Assembly (NCBI GenBank): GCA_963732855.1
Contig: CAVTBB010000003.1
Coordinates: 372,001 to 436,000, forward strand
Length of the DNA: 64,000 bases
Direction of reading: 5' to 3'
Source: DASXVU01 sp963732855
Lineage (GTDB): Archaea; Thermoplasmatota; Thermoplasmata; Methanomassiliicoccales; UBA472
Under the pieces are notes generated by a model. It saw nothing but the letters and a program-made list of their open reading frames with translations, was not told the DNA's origin and did not search any database. The translations under genes were made by a program, and so were the position numbers. This document shows positions 34,639-44,128 of the stretch, in pieces (position 1 is the stretch's first letter; the number at the start of each line of letters is the position of its first letter).

Positions 34639-37600
34639 ATGACCAACAAGAAGAGCAACTATCATCGGAACAGTAAGAATCTCAGAAAAAGCCGGAGCGG
34701 AGTCTCTGAGATCATAGGTAACCTGCTCATCCTGGCCATAACTGTATCGCTATTCACAGGAGTCCTATTCTTCGTGACCAACATGCCTGCGCCACAAGAT
34801 CAGACGCTCAGTGACTTCAGTGCTGAGACCGGTGTTTCCGGTTCTGAGTTCTACATGAACGTCACCCATAAGGGCGGTCAGACACTGACCCAGGATTCAA
34901 CCAACATCTACCTCTTCAAGAACGACGTTCCCACTACCTTAAGCATATCATCCAGTAACCCCAGCATTGGGCTTGACTGGAAGATAGGTGAAGTGTGGAA
35001 GTACGACATGACCGGATATACCACCAGCATGTCGGTCCGCCTGATGATCGTGGACAAGACCACGAACAGCATCGTCTGGCAAGCGACCTTGGCCGGCAAT
35101 AAGACCGACCAGAATACGCCTCCGATCATAGGCAACAGAGGACTGACCCCAACCCCCGTGCACGATAAGGACCCGGTGCAATTCTATGCCACAGTCACCG
35201 ACCTGGAGAACGCGCTCGACCGGGTTGAGGTCAACGCAACTTCCATTGGGAAAGGCACGATTTCCCTGACGCTCTCCACCGGGTCCATCTGGATGTCGAC
35301 AGTAACAAATGCGGCATTGAGCTGGAACGGAAAGACGATCTTCTTCACTGCCTACGACAAGGGAGGCAAGAATGCCACCGTCCAGGCAACCCTATCCGTA
35401 CTGTCAACTCAAACGGGCGGTAGCAACGTTACAGGGCCGTTTGATAGCTATCCCGGCGCATTGCTGAACGGGACATACCCACCAGATGCCACAGGGGGAA
35501 ACGCTGGAGGCATTGCGGGAACATCGGGAACCACGTTCTATTACATTAGGCGGGCATCCGATAACGCTATCACAAAGCAGTTCAACCCTGGAGAGAAGGT
35601 CCTAATCGAGTTCTATTCTGATACGGTTCAGAATCTAGCACTCGAGAACACTTTCACACTGTCCGACCTTTCAGGAAACGCCCTCACGCCGCCCACCTCG
35701 ACCCAGGCCTTTGCTTACGGCGGAATCTATGGGACCTTCCAGAAATATACCCTGACATTTGACGCTCCAAACTCCATCGGAGAGTACACTCTGAGGATGA
35801 AGCTGAAGGATTATTCCGGAACCACGATCAATGTTGGGGATATGATCAATGTAGGGACGGTAACTTATCCAGTATACAAGTTCTATAAATTCAATGAGAC
35901 CCACGGCCATCTGATAGAGACCTCTGTGTTCAATCATACCGAAATAATTTATATGCGGATAATCACCGGCTCAGTCGATTCTAGCCTGACCACGGTCTCG
36001 ATAAGTGATATCGAAGTTGCGGATTTCACCGGCAAGTACATCATCAAACTGATCCTGCCATCGGACCCGGGATACCCCAACACCGCGACCCCGGTTCCGC
36101 TCGGATCGCTCTACAAGAGTTCCGGGCTATCTCCGGCGAGGGTCGCCGACAATGATGTGAACGGGATATATACCGTCCAGATAGACCCGAAGAAGGCAGG
36201 TCAGGGCTGGTGGCTGCCAAGGATAAACACGTACAGCATCAAGATCACCGAATTCAGGGATTCCAACGAGGCATTCTCCAACCTCGGCACCCAGATCGCA
36301 ATAATCGCTCCATTGACCACGGCCGACATCGTAACCAGCCTGGGTACAGGCTCCTATACCTGGAGCGCCACTGGAGCGGCATGGACCAACAGCAAGCTGG
36401 TTTGGTTCAAGGGCGGCGAGAGGATGGACCAGTGGACCCGGACCACCATCGCAGACCCAACAAAGTCCGGACCCATCGGGATGGCCCTCGCTGACATGAC
36501 CGGTGCCGGCAGGAACGATGTGATAGTCGGCTATCAGGACTCGACCTGGTCTGTTCTCTACTTCGAGAACCAAAAAGTTGACGGCTCTTCATGGATAGAG
36601 CATCCGATAGCACACTCGTTCGATGCATATCCAGGCACACAAGCGCACGACAGTTCGACGGACAAAGGAATCTACAATGAGGACGCCTCTGTCTATTCGA
36701 CCCAGAATGACGGCTTCATGAATGACGCCGAATATGTCGGCACGAACGAATTGGTGGGCGCAATAACAACCGGCGACTTCGATCACGACGGGGTCACGGA
36801 CGTGGCGGTCAGTTTCGTCCACTCTGTCGTTTACAGTACAGCAAACTCTGAGGGAGGTGCCAATTACCAAAATTCCTGGGGCATGTTCTTCAACCGTGGG
36901 ATCAGGATATATTGGGGAGCATCTCCGTTGGACACATCCACCATCCTAGAGGGAACAAACCGGTGGGACGGCCAGAATGGCAACCCGAACATTGCAAATG
37001 ATGATACCAACCCGGCAGCCCTCGACCTGGCGAGTGGAGACTTCAACGGTGATGGATTTAACGACCTGGTGGCCGTCTACGAGGACGGGACGACAAAGGT
37101 CTGGCTCAACAACTTCGATCACACGAGCGGAACTCTGAACACTCGTAGGGTAGAGGCGTTCAGTAACAATTCGATAGTGACCGACATACCGACCGTTCCA
37201 GGCACGACCCCCTGGAACCACCATAACATGGGGTCAGTATCGATCCCAATGCCAAAGGTCCAGGTCGCTGACCTTAACTCCGACGGAGTGCCAGACATCG
37301 TTAGGACCAGCGTCACAGCAGATTCCGTGTATGTCTTCTACACGCAGGTCAACAACAAGTTGAGCTTCTCGACAACCCCTATCTCGGAAAGTGGAATCGG
37401 ATTAAGGACCGGGTCCTACGCCGATCTCAATAAGTTCGACGGCTCATCTGAAACACTGACTGAAGCTGCGCACAACATACCTTCCTCGACTAGCAAGTAT
37501 CCAACCGTAAATACTGCCTCCGACACGACTGGCAATACATTAGGCACTAAACTGTCGACGCAGAACGACAACAGTGTCTATTCCGTGACTCCCTATGGAA

Positions 37601-38868
37601 AGGTAATGGTTGTTGGCACTTTCAACTTCCCGGCAGACATATCAACAAAAATTATTGATACTGTGACGTTGAACGTGGCATATTACACAGGCTCAAGCTT
37701 CCTGACTTCTGGAGGAGCTTACTTACAGTATTCGACCGATGGTGGATCAACATGGTCCTCAACGGGATATATGCCGGTCAGAAACGCATACACTGCGACT
37801 ACGACGTATAAAGTCACACCCAACATAAATTTGTACTCACTAGGGGTGGATACATATGGAGACCTAACCAGTCTCCAATTCAGATACTATAACAATATGA
37901 CGTCGACGAGTAATAGAAACATATATTTCGATCTGCTGACAGTGGATGTGGGCTATCATTCCCTGGATTACTATGAGTTGTCATGGACCTACACCATCCC
38001 GACCTTCAACGCATATCCAACTCACAATCTGACGGTCAACGCATCAGCGTCAGGTGCGCAGTCGTACGCAGTTGACTATTCAAACGATGGGACGACATGG
38101 GTCAGTAATATCATGACGATCTCAGGCAGCACTCAAATGAACCAGTCCTATATGCTGCCGGCCAACCCGGGATTGAATTATTATGTCAGAATAAGAAACG
38201 AAGTTAACACCCTAAGTCAGGAATGGGTGAAATTGACGGTCCTCAACATCAACAATTCCCGCACTCCAGACTATCCAGCGATAGTAACCTGGGATGCAGC
38301 CCACCTGACTCGCATCGACATCACCGATCTTCCCGCGGCGGACCGGATAACATGCATCGCCCTGGGAGACTTCGGGAACAATGCGAACACCGGAAAACCG
38401 GACGGTCTGCTGGACATCCTCATAGGGACATCCTATATCGGAGGCACCGGCAAGAACACCCTGTACATCAAGATGCAGAACCCGAGCGGCGGCTTTGGGA
38501 GCGGCAACCCGCAATTCGTTGACACATCAGCGTTGTCATCGAACGTTGGCGGCTCAAGCGGGCTGTACGACACGCAGGCCTTGGACGTCGGGGATTTCAA
38601 CGGCGACAAGGTAGCCGATATCGTCCTTGTGATCGGGTTCGCCCCAGGTAGGAGCGGAGGTACCGCAAATACCCTATGGCTTTACATGAACAATGTCAAC
38701 ACCAACCAACTGGAGTTCACGGAGCAGCCGCTTAACATGCTCAACTCCGGTGAATCGGGCATCAATGTCAAGACAGGAGATGTCAGTCTCTCGTTCCTGT
38801 TCCCAATCTTTGGTGTTCTCTTGATCCCAGTAGCGGAGGCAGCGATAAGCAGGAAGAAAAAGAAGTGA
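34639..38868 (+). CDS. Giant pilin-like surface protein with FG-GAP repeats
   Basis: 1409 aa. The N-terminus (RKSRSG then VSEIIGNLLILAITVSLFTG) matches the class III (prepilin-type) signal of archaeal DUF1628 pilins. Then come beta-rich Ig-like regions and six FG-GAP calcium motifs, for instance GDFDHDGVTDVAV (about residue 710), GDFNGDGFNDLVAV (about 797), VADLNSDGVPDIV (about 874) and GDFNGDKVADIV (about 1315), probably a beta propeller. A second hydrophobic stretch (FLFPIFGVLLIPVAEAA, about 1386-1402) with an Arg/Lys tail ends the protein. Many NxS/T sequons suggest glycosylation. Likely a surface or adhesion protein. TATA-like ATTAAATAG at about 34568 precedes the ATG. A geranylgeranyl reductase follows 16 bp later. 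Confidence 0.85.
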   Translation: MTNKKSNYHRNSKNLRKSRSGVSEIIGNLLILAITVSLFTGVLFFVTNMPAPQDQTLSDFSAETGVSGSEFYMNVTHKGGQTLTQDSTNIYLFKNDVPTTLSISSSNPSIGLDWKIGEVWKYDMTGYTTSMSVRLMIVDKTTNSIVWQATLAGNKTDQNTPPIIGNRGLTPTPVHDKDPVQFYATVTDLENALDRVEVNATSIGKGTISLTLSTGSIWMSTVTNAALSWNGKTIFFTAYDKGGKNATVQATLSVLSTQTGGSNVTGPFDSYPGALLNGTYPPDATGGNAGGIAGTSGTTFYYIRRASDNAITKQFNPGEKVLIEFYSDTVQNLALENTFTLSDLSGNALTPPTSTQAFAYGGIYGTFQKYTLTFDAPNSIGEYTLRMKLKDYSGTTINVGDMINVGTVTYPVYKFYKFNETHGHLIETSVFNHTEIIYMRIITGSVDSSLTTVSISDIEVADFTGKYIIKLILPSDPGYPNTATPVPLGSLYKSSGLSPARVADNDVNGIYTVQIDPKKAGQGWWLPRINTYSIKITEFRDSNEAFSNLGTQIAIIAPLTTADIVTSLGTGSYTWSATGAAWTNSKLVWFKGGERMDQWTRTTIADPTKSGPIGMALADMTGAGRNDVIVGYQDSTWSVLYFENQKVDGSSWIEHPIAHSFDAYPGTQAHDSSTDKGIYNEDASVYSTQNDGFMNDAEYVGTNELVGAITTGDFDHDGVTDVAVSFVHSVVYSTANSEGGANYQNSWGMFFNRGIRIYWGASPLDTSTILEGTNRWDGQNGNPNIANDDTNPAALDLASGDFNGDGFNDLVAVYEDGTTKVWLNNFDHTSGTLNTRRVEAFSNNSIVTDIPTVPGTTPWNHHNMGSVSIPMPKVQVADLNSDGVPDIVRTSVTADSVYVFYTQVNNKLSFSTTPISESGIGLRTGSYADLNKFDGSSETLTEAAHNIPSSTSKYPTVNTASDTTGNTLGTKLSTQNDNSVYSVTPYGKVMVVGTFNFPADISTKIIDTVTLNVAYYTGSSFLTSGGAYLQYSTDGGSTWSSTGYMPVRNAYTATTTYKVTPNINLYSLGVDTYGDLTSLQFRYYNNMTSTSNRNIYFDLLTVDVGYHSLDYYELSWTYTIPTFNAYPTHNLTVNASASGAQSYAVDYSNDGTTWVSNIMTISGSTQMNQSYMLPANPGLNYYVRIRNEVNTLSQEWVKLTVLNINNSRTPDYPAIVTWDAAHLTRIDITDLPAADRITCIALGDFGNNANTGKPDGLLDILIGTSYIGGTGKNTLYIKMQNPSGGFGSGNPQFVDTSALSSNVGGSSGLYDTQALDVGDFNGDKVADIVLVIGFAPGRSGGTANTLWLYMNNVNTNQLEFTEQPLNMLNSGESGINVKTGDVSLSFLFPIFGVLLIPVAEAAISRKKKK

Positions 38869-38884
38869 ACCAGGGCGGCGCAAG

Positions 38885-40075
38885 ATGACAGTGTACGATG
38901 TCATTATATCAGGCGCAGGACCCGCAGGGTCATACGCAGCCTATCTGCTCTCAAAACGAGGGTATTCAGTCGTATTGCTGGAAAAGTCCAGCTTTCCGCG
39001 GATCAAGACATGTGCAGGGGGAATATTGCCTCGGGCATCAAACAGCCTTGAGTTCAGTATCCCTCAAAGCATAATCCAGAAGGAGATCAAAGGGGTATCG
39101 ATAGTCAAGGGAGACTATCATAAAGAGTTCAGGTTCGATGATAGGATCAGCGTCACCGTCATCAGATCCGAGTTCGACGATTTCCTCATGAATCAGGCGT
39201 CTCAAGCCGGGGCGACCGTAGCTGAAAACCAGGAAGTGATGGGCGTCGACCAGAATAGGTCTACCGTTGAGGTTAGAACAAACACGCATTCCTACAATGC
39301 AAGAACCCTCATAATCGCCGAAGGAGCGGCCAGCCGGACCGCTTCTACGGCCCTAGGTCCAAGATCTTCCCCCCAGATGGCCTTGGGCCTTTCCGAGGAC
39401 GTCGGTTCTGAGCGTGACAGCGGAGACCTGTTCGAGGTCTATCTGTTGGACGTCCCTACACGAAGGTTGGATTGGAGCTGCCCCCTACCGCTCATGGGAT
39501 GGATGTTCCCGAAAAGGTCTGGCTGCAACATCGGGATCGGAGGGGTTGGATATTCAAGAACCGCGATGATGGACGGTGCCCGAACGGTCTTCGAGGCCTG
39601 TAAGAAGAAATACGGCGTCAAGGCCGATGAACAGAACATGTCGGCCAGGCCGATACCGATCTCGCCCAGGCGTACCCTCCATAAGGGTCGAGTTCTAGCC
39701 ATAGGTGACGCGGCCGGTTTTGCCAGCCCGATCAGCGGCGAGGGCATGTCGTACGCATTCCAGAGCGCCCGGTTTGCGGTGGAAGCGATAGAATCGGAAC
39801 AGGGGGCCAATCCTGGAAAGGACCCCTTTGCCATATACGATAGGCAGTGCAGGAACCACATCATGCGGGACATGAGGGCGGCTTCCCTGATCGCCCCTCC
39901 TCTCCATTGGATATTGGGCGTCATCGATGTGGAGAAGTTCATTTCCCAAATGGACCAAAGTCAAGATGTTCTAGATTCCTGTCGAAGCATCGCCCTGGGC
40001 GAAACAGACTGGAGGACCTTGCTGATCGTGGGTATCAAAAAATTCCCTGAGCTGTTCTTCTCGTCGCTCAGCTAG
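38885..40075 (+). CDS. Geranylgeranyl reductase-family FAD enzyme
   Basis: 396 aa. FAD-binding GAGPAGSYAAYLLSKRG at residues 10-26, a second FAD contact at GDAAGFASPISGEG, and the reductase signature between (WMFPKRSGCNIGIGG). A CxGG-like sequence TCAGGILPR near residue 43 matches the family's cysteine motif. Known members hydrogenate geranylgeranyl groups of archaeal lipids or side chains of quinones and related compounds. The C-terminal 60 residues look helical. It follows the giant surface protein by 16 bp on the same strand, and its end overlaps the convergent UbiA gene by 4 bp. Whether it acts on membrane lipids or on the product of the neighbouring UbiA enzyme is unknown. Confidence 0.88.
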   Translation: MTVYDVIISGAGPAGSYAAYLLSKRGYSVVLLEKSSFPRIKTCAGGILPRASNSLEFSIPQSIIQKEIKGVSIVKGDYHKEFRFDDRISVTVIRSEFDDFLMNQASQAGATVAENQEVMGVDQNRSTVEVRTNTHSYNARTLIIAEGAASRTASTALGPRSSPQMALGLSEDVGSERDSGDLFEVYLLDVPTRRLDWSCPLPLMGWMFPKRSGCNIGIGGVGYSRTAMMDGARTVFEACKKKYGVKADEQNMSARPIPISPRRTLHKGRVLAIGDAAGFASPISGEGMSYAFQSARFAVEAIESEQGANPGKDPFAIYDRQCRNHIMRDMRAASLIAPPLHWILGVIDVEKFISQMDQSQDVLDSCRSIALGETDWRTLLIVGIKKFPELFFSSLS

Positions 40076-41757
40076 AGTACGCCAATGTAGCGAAGCGTGG
40101 CATACGCGAATCCGACCAGAGCTATCAACATCGTAGGTCTGGAACTGCGATATTTTAGGAAAACGACGGATGCCGATAACCCCAAGACCGGGAACACAAC
40201 CAGGTCCTGCAAGTTGTTGAAGAGCAGGAAAGGCATCAGAGACGCTAGGAATATCAGGACAGAGACGATCCTGACACCCTTCTCGATGCCGATCTGGGTA
40301 TATACTGTTTTAACTCGTGCAAGAACATCCTCTTCGTATCCGGAAATGTCGGTGATCATCGAGCCGATCGCAAGTCCAAAGAGGATGAAGAGGGCGATCA
40401 GGAGACCCTGAATTGCAACCACTGGGAATGTGACCGTGCCATCGAGGTATATTATCGGGTTCACTCCACCAGTAATGACAACAACGGTGCTGAACGGAGT
40501 CAGATATCCATATAGGAACGCCAGGAAGCCTCCGGCACCAATCATTATCGGACTGAGGACATGGTCCTTGAACCGGACCGGTTTGAACGAGTAAAGGTAG
40601 GCGAGGGCAAGGACGACAACGATGACGATCATCTGTTGGACCGATTGCAGCATTGAGATGAGGATCGACACCGTCGCCAAGACCAAGGACCACTGAAAGA
40701 GGGCCTTCGTTCCTATCTTTCCAGACGCCGCGATCCTGCCCTTCCTGGTCTTGCTGTCCGTTTGCCTGTCGCTTATGTCGTTCCAGATCGCGCTGACCTC
40801 CCAGGCCAGCAGGGCGGACACTATGGACATAACAACAAACTCGATGTTGACCCAGTACGGTCTTTCCAAGATCTTAGTGACGTAGTCCATGTTCCCCATG
40901 GTGCGCCAGCCAGTGATGATGCCCCCCGCTACTACGCCGGCAAAGAAAACTGTCTGCAGAGGCCTGAAGCTCATCCAAAGATCGGAGAATATTTTCTTGG
41001 CCGCCACATAGCTGGTGATCACTATGACCAGAATGGCTGCGATCAGATAGTAGGCCACAAAGAACAGGTGGAATTGGTAGAATTTCGTTATCGCGAAGTC
41101 AGGAAAGACCGGGATGCCGCCGGAACTCCCAACCGGGAGATAAGACTCAGGGGTCGCGATGAGGAACATGCTAAGGATCGTGAAAAAGATCATGAAACCT
41201 ATTTGGAGAAGGACAATGGCCCTTTCTCTTATATCGCCCAGTTTTTCTCTTTGGGTCCAAATGACATACCCGAACAGGGCCCCCAGGATGAATACGATCT
41301 CCACTCCCTGTCCAACGTGAAAAGTGCTGCCCTGGAAATGGAAGAAGGCGTTCAAGAACTCGGTCCAGGAGTAATACGCGTAACTGAAATTTGATCCAAA
41401 AATATAGTGATCCAAGAACGGCGGCAGAACGATGATCCAGAAAATCGAAGTTATGAAGTTGCGGCTCCTTCTAAAGCCTCTGCCACTGAAGGCGGTCAAC
41501 AGCAGTATCAGGCCAAGATACACCACGACGTAGAATCCGACGTGATGTGCGATGCTGTAGATCCATGGATGGGCGGTCGTCACGAACTCCTGGTCCAGAA
41601 GGTAGTACTCGGCAAAATCTCGGATCGTTCCCAGTATCAGGACATAGACAAAGGTCGCATAGATGGAGAAACGGTCCCTTTCCACGAAATCGACTAGAGA
41701 ATCAATTCGGGCAGACCATCTTAGTATAAGGCCCCCTCCCATCTCTGAGTCCACCAT
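40072..41757 (-). CDS. UbiA prenyltransferase with an N-terminal membrane domain
   Basis: 561 aa, about twice the family length. Residues about 260-561 are UbiA: it begins FRPLQTVFFAG, carries the first Asp-rich motif NDISDRQTD (residues 326-334) and a second one at DISGYEED, and has about nine helices. Residues 1-255 add about six hydrophobic segments and a conserved-looking HPWIYSIAHHVGFY. The acceptor cannot be told: DGGGP synthesis, heme, or a quinone-like molecule are all possible. TATA-like CTATATTAT lies 29 nt ahead of the ATG at 41757. Convergent with the reductase gene, which may act on its product. Confidence 0.82.
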   Translation of the reverse strand: MVDSEMGGGLILRWSARIDSLVDFVERDRFSIYATFVYVLILGTIRDFAEYYLLDQEFVTTAHPWIYSIAHHVGFYVVVYLGLILLLTAFSGRGFRRSRNFITSIFWIIVLPPFLDHYIFGSNFSYAYYSWTEFLNAFFHFQGSTFHVGQGVEIVFILGALFGYVIWTQREKLGDIRERAIVLLQIGFMIFFTILSMFLIATPESYLPVGSSGGIPVFPDFAITKFYQFHLFFVAYYLIAAILVIVITSYVAAKKIFSDLWMSFRPLQTVFFAGVVAGGIITGWRTMGNMDYVTKILERPYWVNIEFVVMSIVSALLAWEVSAIWNDISDRQTDSKTRKGRIAASGKIGTKALFQWSLVLATVSILISMLQSVQQMIVIVVVLALAYLYSFKPVRFKDHVLSPIMIGAGGFLAFLYGYLTPFSTVVVITGGVNPIIYLDGTVTFPVVAIQGLLIALFILFGLAIGSMITDISGYEEDVLARVKTVYTQIGIEKGVRIVSVLIFLASLMPFLLFNNLQDLVVFPVLGLSASVVFLKYRSSRPTMLIALVGFAYATLRYIGVL

Positions 41758-41920
41758 CCTTACATAATATCAATGGGCAATAATATAGTTTCATAGGCGC
41801 ATCGCGATAGCCATTCAACCCAATGGAACCAACCATTGAGGACACATTCTGGCACTACCGACTGTTTGCCCCGTCGATCAAGGACATCGGTCTCATGGCT
41901 TAAGTCCCGGCCCGCTCCTA

Positions 41921-42547
41921 TCAAGGTCGGACTTCTTTCGCCAGGAGAAGCTCGGAAACTCCCCCTTCCCTTTCGTACTCGACCACTGCCAGTATCTTGC
42001 GGTATTTCCCGGCGAGCTTCATCAGCGCGTCTGCCATGTGCTGCTCTCGTTTCAGGTTGAGACTGCGGAAACCGCCTGGCTTGTTGACCTTCTTGTCCCA
42101 GTCGGCAGCGAAGGCGCCGGCAGAGGAAAGGTCGAAGCTCTTTCTGTGCGCCCGCTTGACGAACGCCGATTCCCGCATCAGGTCCAACCCTCCGATCTCG
42201 AAGCAATAGGTCTCGGTGTAGAGCTCCTCGTTCATATCGATGGGGACCAGAATAATGTTCTTAGATGTGCCGACATCCAGCGCCTTCACGTAGCATGGCG
42301 GGGGGATCTTCACATCGCCGAACGATTCGAGAAGGACGCTGTAGATCTCCTCGATGTCGCTCGGCTCGTACTTGTCATAATCTTCCTTGTTGCCGAGAGC
42401 GGCCAGTTCCTCCTTGGAGATCGAGACGGCGATGGCATCCGGAACCTCATCGCTGATCGCCTTCTCGACCACATCTCCTTCGGAGACCAGACCCTTCACG
42501 ACCGGCAGGAACAGTATCGTTGATCCGTTGATTTCAACGCTTCTCAT
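41921..42547 (-). CDS. Uncharacterised alpha/beta protein coupled to a COG1395 regulator
   Basis: 208 aa. The start region ILFLPVVKGLVSEGDVVEKAISDEVPDAIAVSISKEELAAL faintly recalls TraB-type domains, but I cannot assign the family. The middle holds EIEEIYSVLLESFG-like acidic helix and PPCYVKALDV; the C-terminus ends in AVVEYEREGG. The ATG at 42547 follows GAAGTGA and lies inside the upstream regulator, so the two genes overlap by about 14 bp and are surely co-translated. A GTG at 42556 is an alternative start. Its job is therefore probably tied to the regulator. Confidence 0.75.
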   Translation of the reverse strand: MRSVEINGSTILFLPVVKGLVSEGDVVEKAISDEVPDAIAVSISKEELAALGNKEDYDKYEPSDIEEIYSVLLESFGDVKIPPPCYVKALDVGTSKNIILVPIDMNEELYTETYCFEIGGLDLMRESAFVKRAHRKSFDLSSAGAFAADWDKKVNKPGGFRSLNLKREQHMADALMKLAGKYRKILAVVEYEREGGVSELLLAKEVRP

Positions 42548-43493
42548 CAGGTTCACTTCTCTTGCTTACCAGGGCCCGAAGCTTATCGGATTCTTGAATC
42601 TTCTGCAGCTCGTCGCGACCGATCAGGGCGGTTCCCTCCATGCTCTGATGGGAACGCACCTTCTCAATGAAAATGACCGATTCCCGGCCAGTGACGATCG
42701 AGATATCCGCGACCACTCGGGCTTTCTCCCGGATCTTGGTATCGTCCATCCCCAGGCCGGTCAGGATCAGCATGTCGCGATCCACCGTCAGTGCCTCGAA
42801 CGGGCACTTCTGGGTCGGGGTAATGGTGAGTCCCAGGCCGGTCAGGATGGAGAACACCTCCTTGGTGAACCCGTCATACTTCTCCAAGTTTACCTTCGGC
42901 TTCTCGGAGGCTTCGGGTTTGTAGTTCAGAGGATCGACCGGCAGCACGATCGGATGGCGTAGGTATTCTTCCAGGCGAATCGCCACGTCGATCATCGCGC
43001 CCATGCCGGTCTCGTACATCTGAATGGTCCGGCGGGACACGCCCGCTACCTCGGCCAGGTTGCCCAGCGAGATGCTCTTCTCCTCACGAAGGCGTTTCAG
43101 AAGTTCGCTGTCCAGTTTCACGTACAGCCCGCCTGGTGCGGCAAAGATGAACGGCGGGACCTCTTCCAGAAGGAGGTCCTTGAGCGTGTTCAGTGACACT
43201 ATCGGGACGTTGAATCTAGAATAGACGATGCCCTGCTCGATCTCTCCCGCCCCGGACCGCTCTCCAACCAGCAAGGGTGAGCCGCCAAGCGCCTCGGCCA
43301 GGGTCTTCACCTCTTCAGAATTGTCCTTGGAGAAAGCATCCACATTGGAAAGGATCTTGATCAACAGCAGCGTCTTGTCACGTCGAGCGACTATGTCAAA
43401 GCTTATGCTGCGCATGTTCAGCGGTTTGGAGACCGTGAACCCTACCTTCTCGAGCGTGTTTCGCACACCGTTGATGAGCTCTTCGCGCTGCAC
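42534..43493 (-). CDS. COG1395-family HTH (Xre-type) transcriptional regulator
   Basis: 319 aa. The N-terminal domain resembles an endonuclease-like fold (SFDIVARRDKTLLLIKILSNVDAF). The HTH spans LKRLREEKSISLGNLAEVAGVSRRTIQMYETG (about 132-163). The C-terminal domain repeats the endonuclease-like pattern (FEALTVDRDMLILTGLG, ESVIFIEKVRSHQSMEGTALI). This is the archaeal COG1395 architecture, of unproven targets. The GTG at 43493 lies 28-34 nt after a TTATATAG box, so the mRNA is probably leaderless. It heads an operon with the overlapping 208-aa gene. Confidence 0.88.
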   Translation of the reverse strand: MQREELINGVRNTLEKVGFTVSKPLNMRSISFDIVARRDKTLLLIKILSNVDAFSKDNSEEVKTLAEALGGSPLLVGERSGAGEIEQGIVYSRFNVPIVSLNTLKDLLLEEVPPFIFAAPGGLYVKLDSELLKRLREEKSISLGNLAEVAGVSRRTIQMYETGMGAMIDVAIRLEEYLRHPIVLPVDPLNYKPEASEKPKVNLEKYDGFTKEVFSILTGLGLTITPTQKCPFEALTVDRDMLILTGLGMDDTKIREKARVVADISIVTGRESVIFIEKVRSHQSMEGTALIGRDELQKIQESDKLRALVSKRSEPDEKR

Positions 43494-43596
43494 AAGGAAC
43501 TAGATTCATCTGTTCTTCTATATAACCATTGGGAAAAAATATAGGCCCGGCCGAAAAAGAATTCCAAGCCAGGAAAAGAAAAAAAGGAGGAAGGGT

Positions 43597-44124
43597 CTAT
43601 TGCACGATCGTCTTCTTCTTCCGCCGCTTAGGCGGGGTCCTGTCCATCGTTATCTCCAGTACGCCGTTCTTGTAACTGGCGGATGTGCTGTCTGGTTTGA
43701 TGGCATAAGGCAGATCGATCCTCCTCGAGAACTTCCTGTTCTCGGTATCCACGGCGATATCGAGCGACATATCATTGGCGCTCAAGCCGATGTCGCTCTT
43801 CTGAACGCCTGGAAGCTCCAATATGATGCGCACCTTGTCCTTTTCCTCGATCACATCCATGAGGAGCTCGCGCGACGGGGTCCTATGATCCTCAGTCGGT
43901 GCTGCGAGCTTGAGGTTGCCGAACTCCTGGATATGGGGTTTGCTGTCAGGGCCGACCCTCATCGATACCCCATATGCGGCGGTTTCATCACCCAGACCAG
44001 ACAGACCAGTCATCATTCCTTCCATCATCTTGTCCATTCGTGCTCTCATCTCCTCAAACTCCTCGTCGAAGGTGGAGAAGATGTCATTGATGTCATCATT
44101 CTTTTTCCTCTCCGTTCTTACCAT
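43597..44124 (-). CDS. Hsp20-type small heat shock protein, divergent
   Basis: 175 aa. The alpha-crystallin domain is at about 85-165 (LLMDVIEEKDKVRIILELPGVQKSDIGLSAN, KNGVLEITM). It has a long N-terminal helix (MRARMDKMMEGMMTGLSGLG) and a basic tail RRKKKTIV in place of a clear IxI motif. It is a holdase-like chaperone; its lower similarity to the second Hsp20 suggests a distinct role. The third gene after hsp20 and CDC48, with 4 bp to CDC48. Confidence 0.9.
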   Translation of the reverse strand: MVRTERKKNDDINDIFSTFDEEFEEMRARMDKMMEGMMTGLSGLGDETAAYGVSMRVGPDSKPHIQEFGNLKLAAPTEDHRTPSRELLMDVIEEKDKVRIILELPGVQKSDIGLSANDMSLDIAVDTENRKFSRRIDLPYAIKPDSTSASYKNGVLEITMDRTPPKRRKKKTIVQ

Positions 44125-44128
44125 TTCA

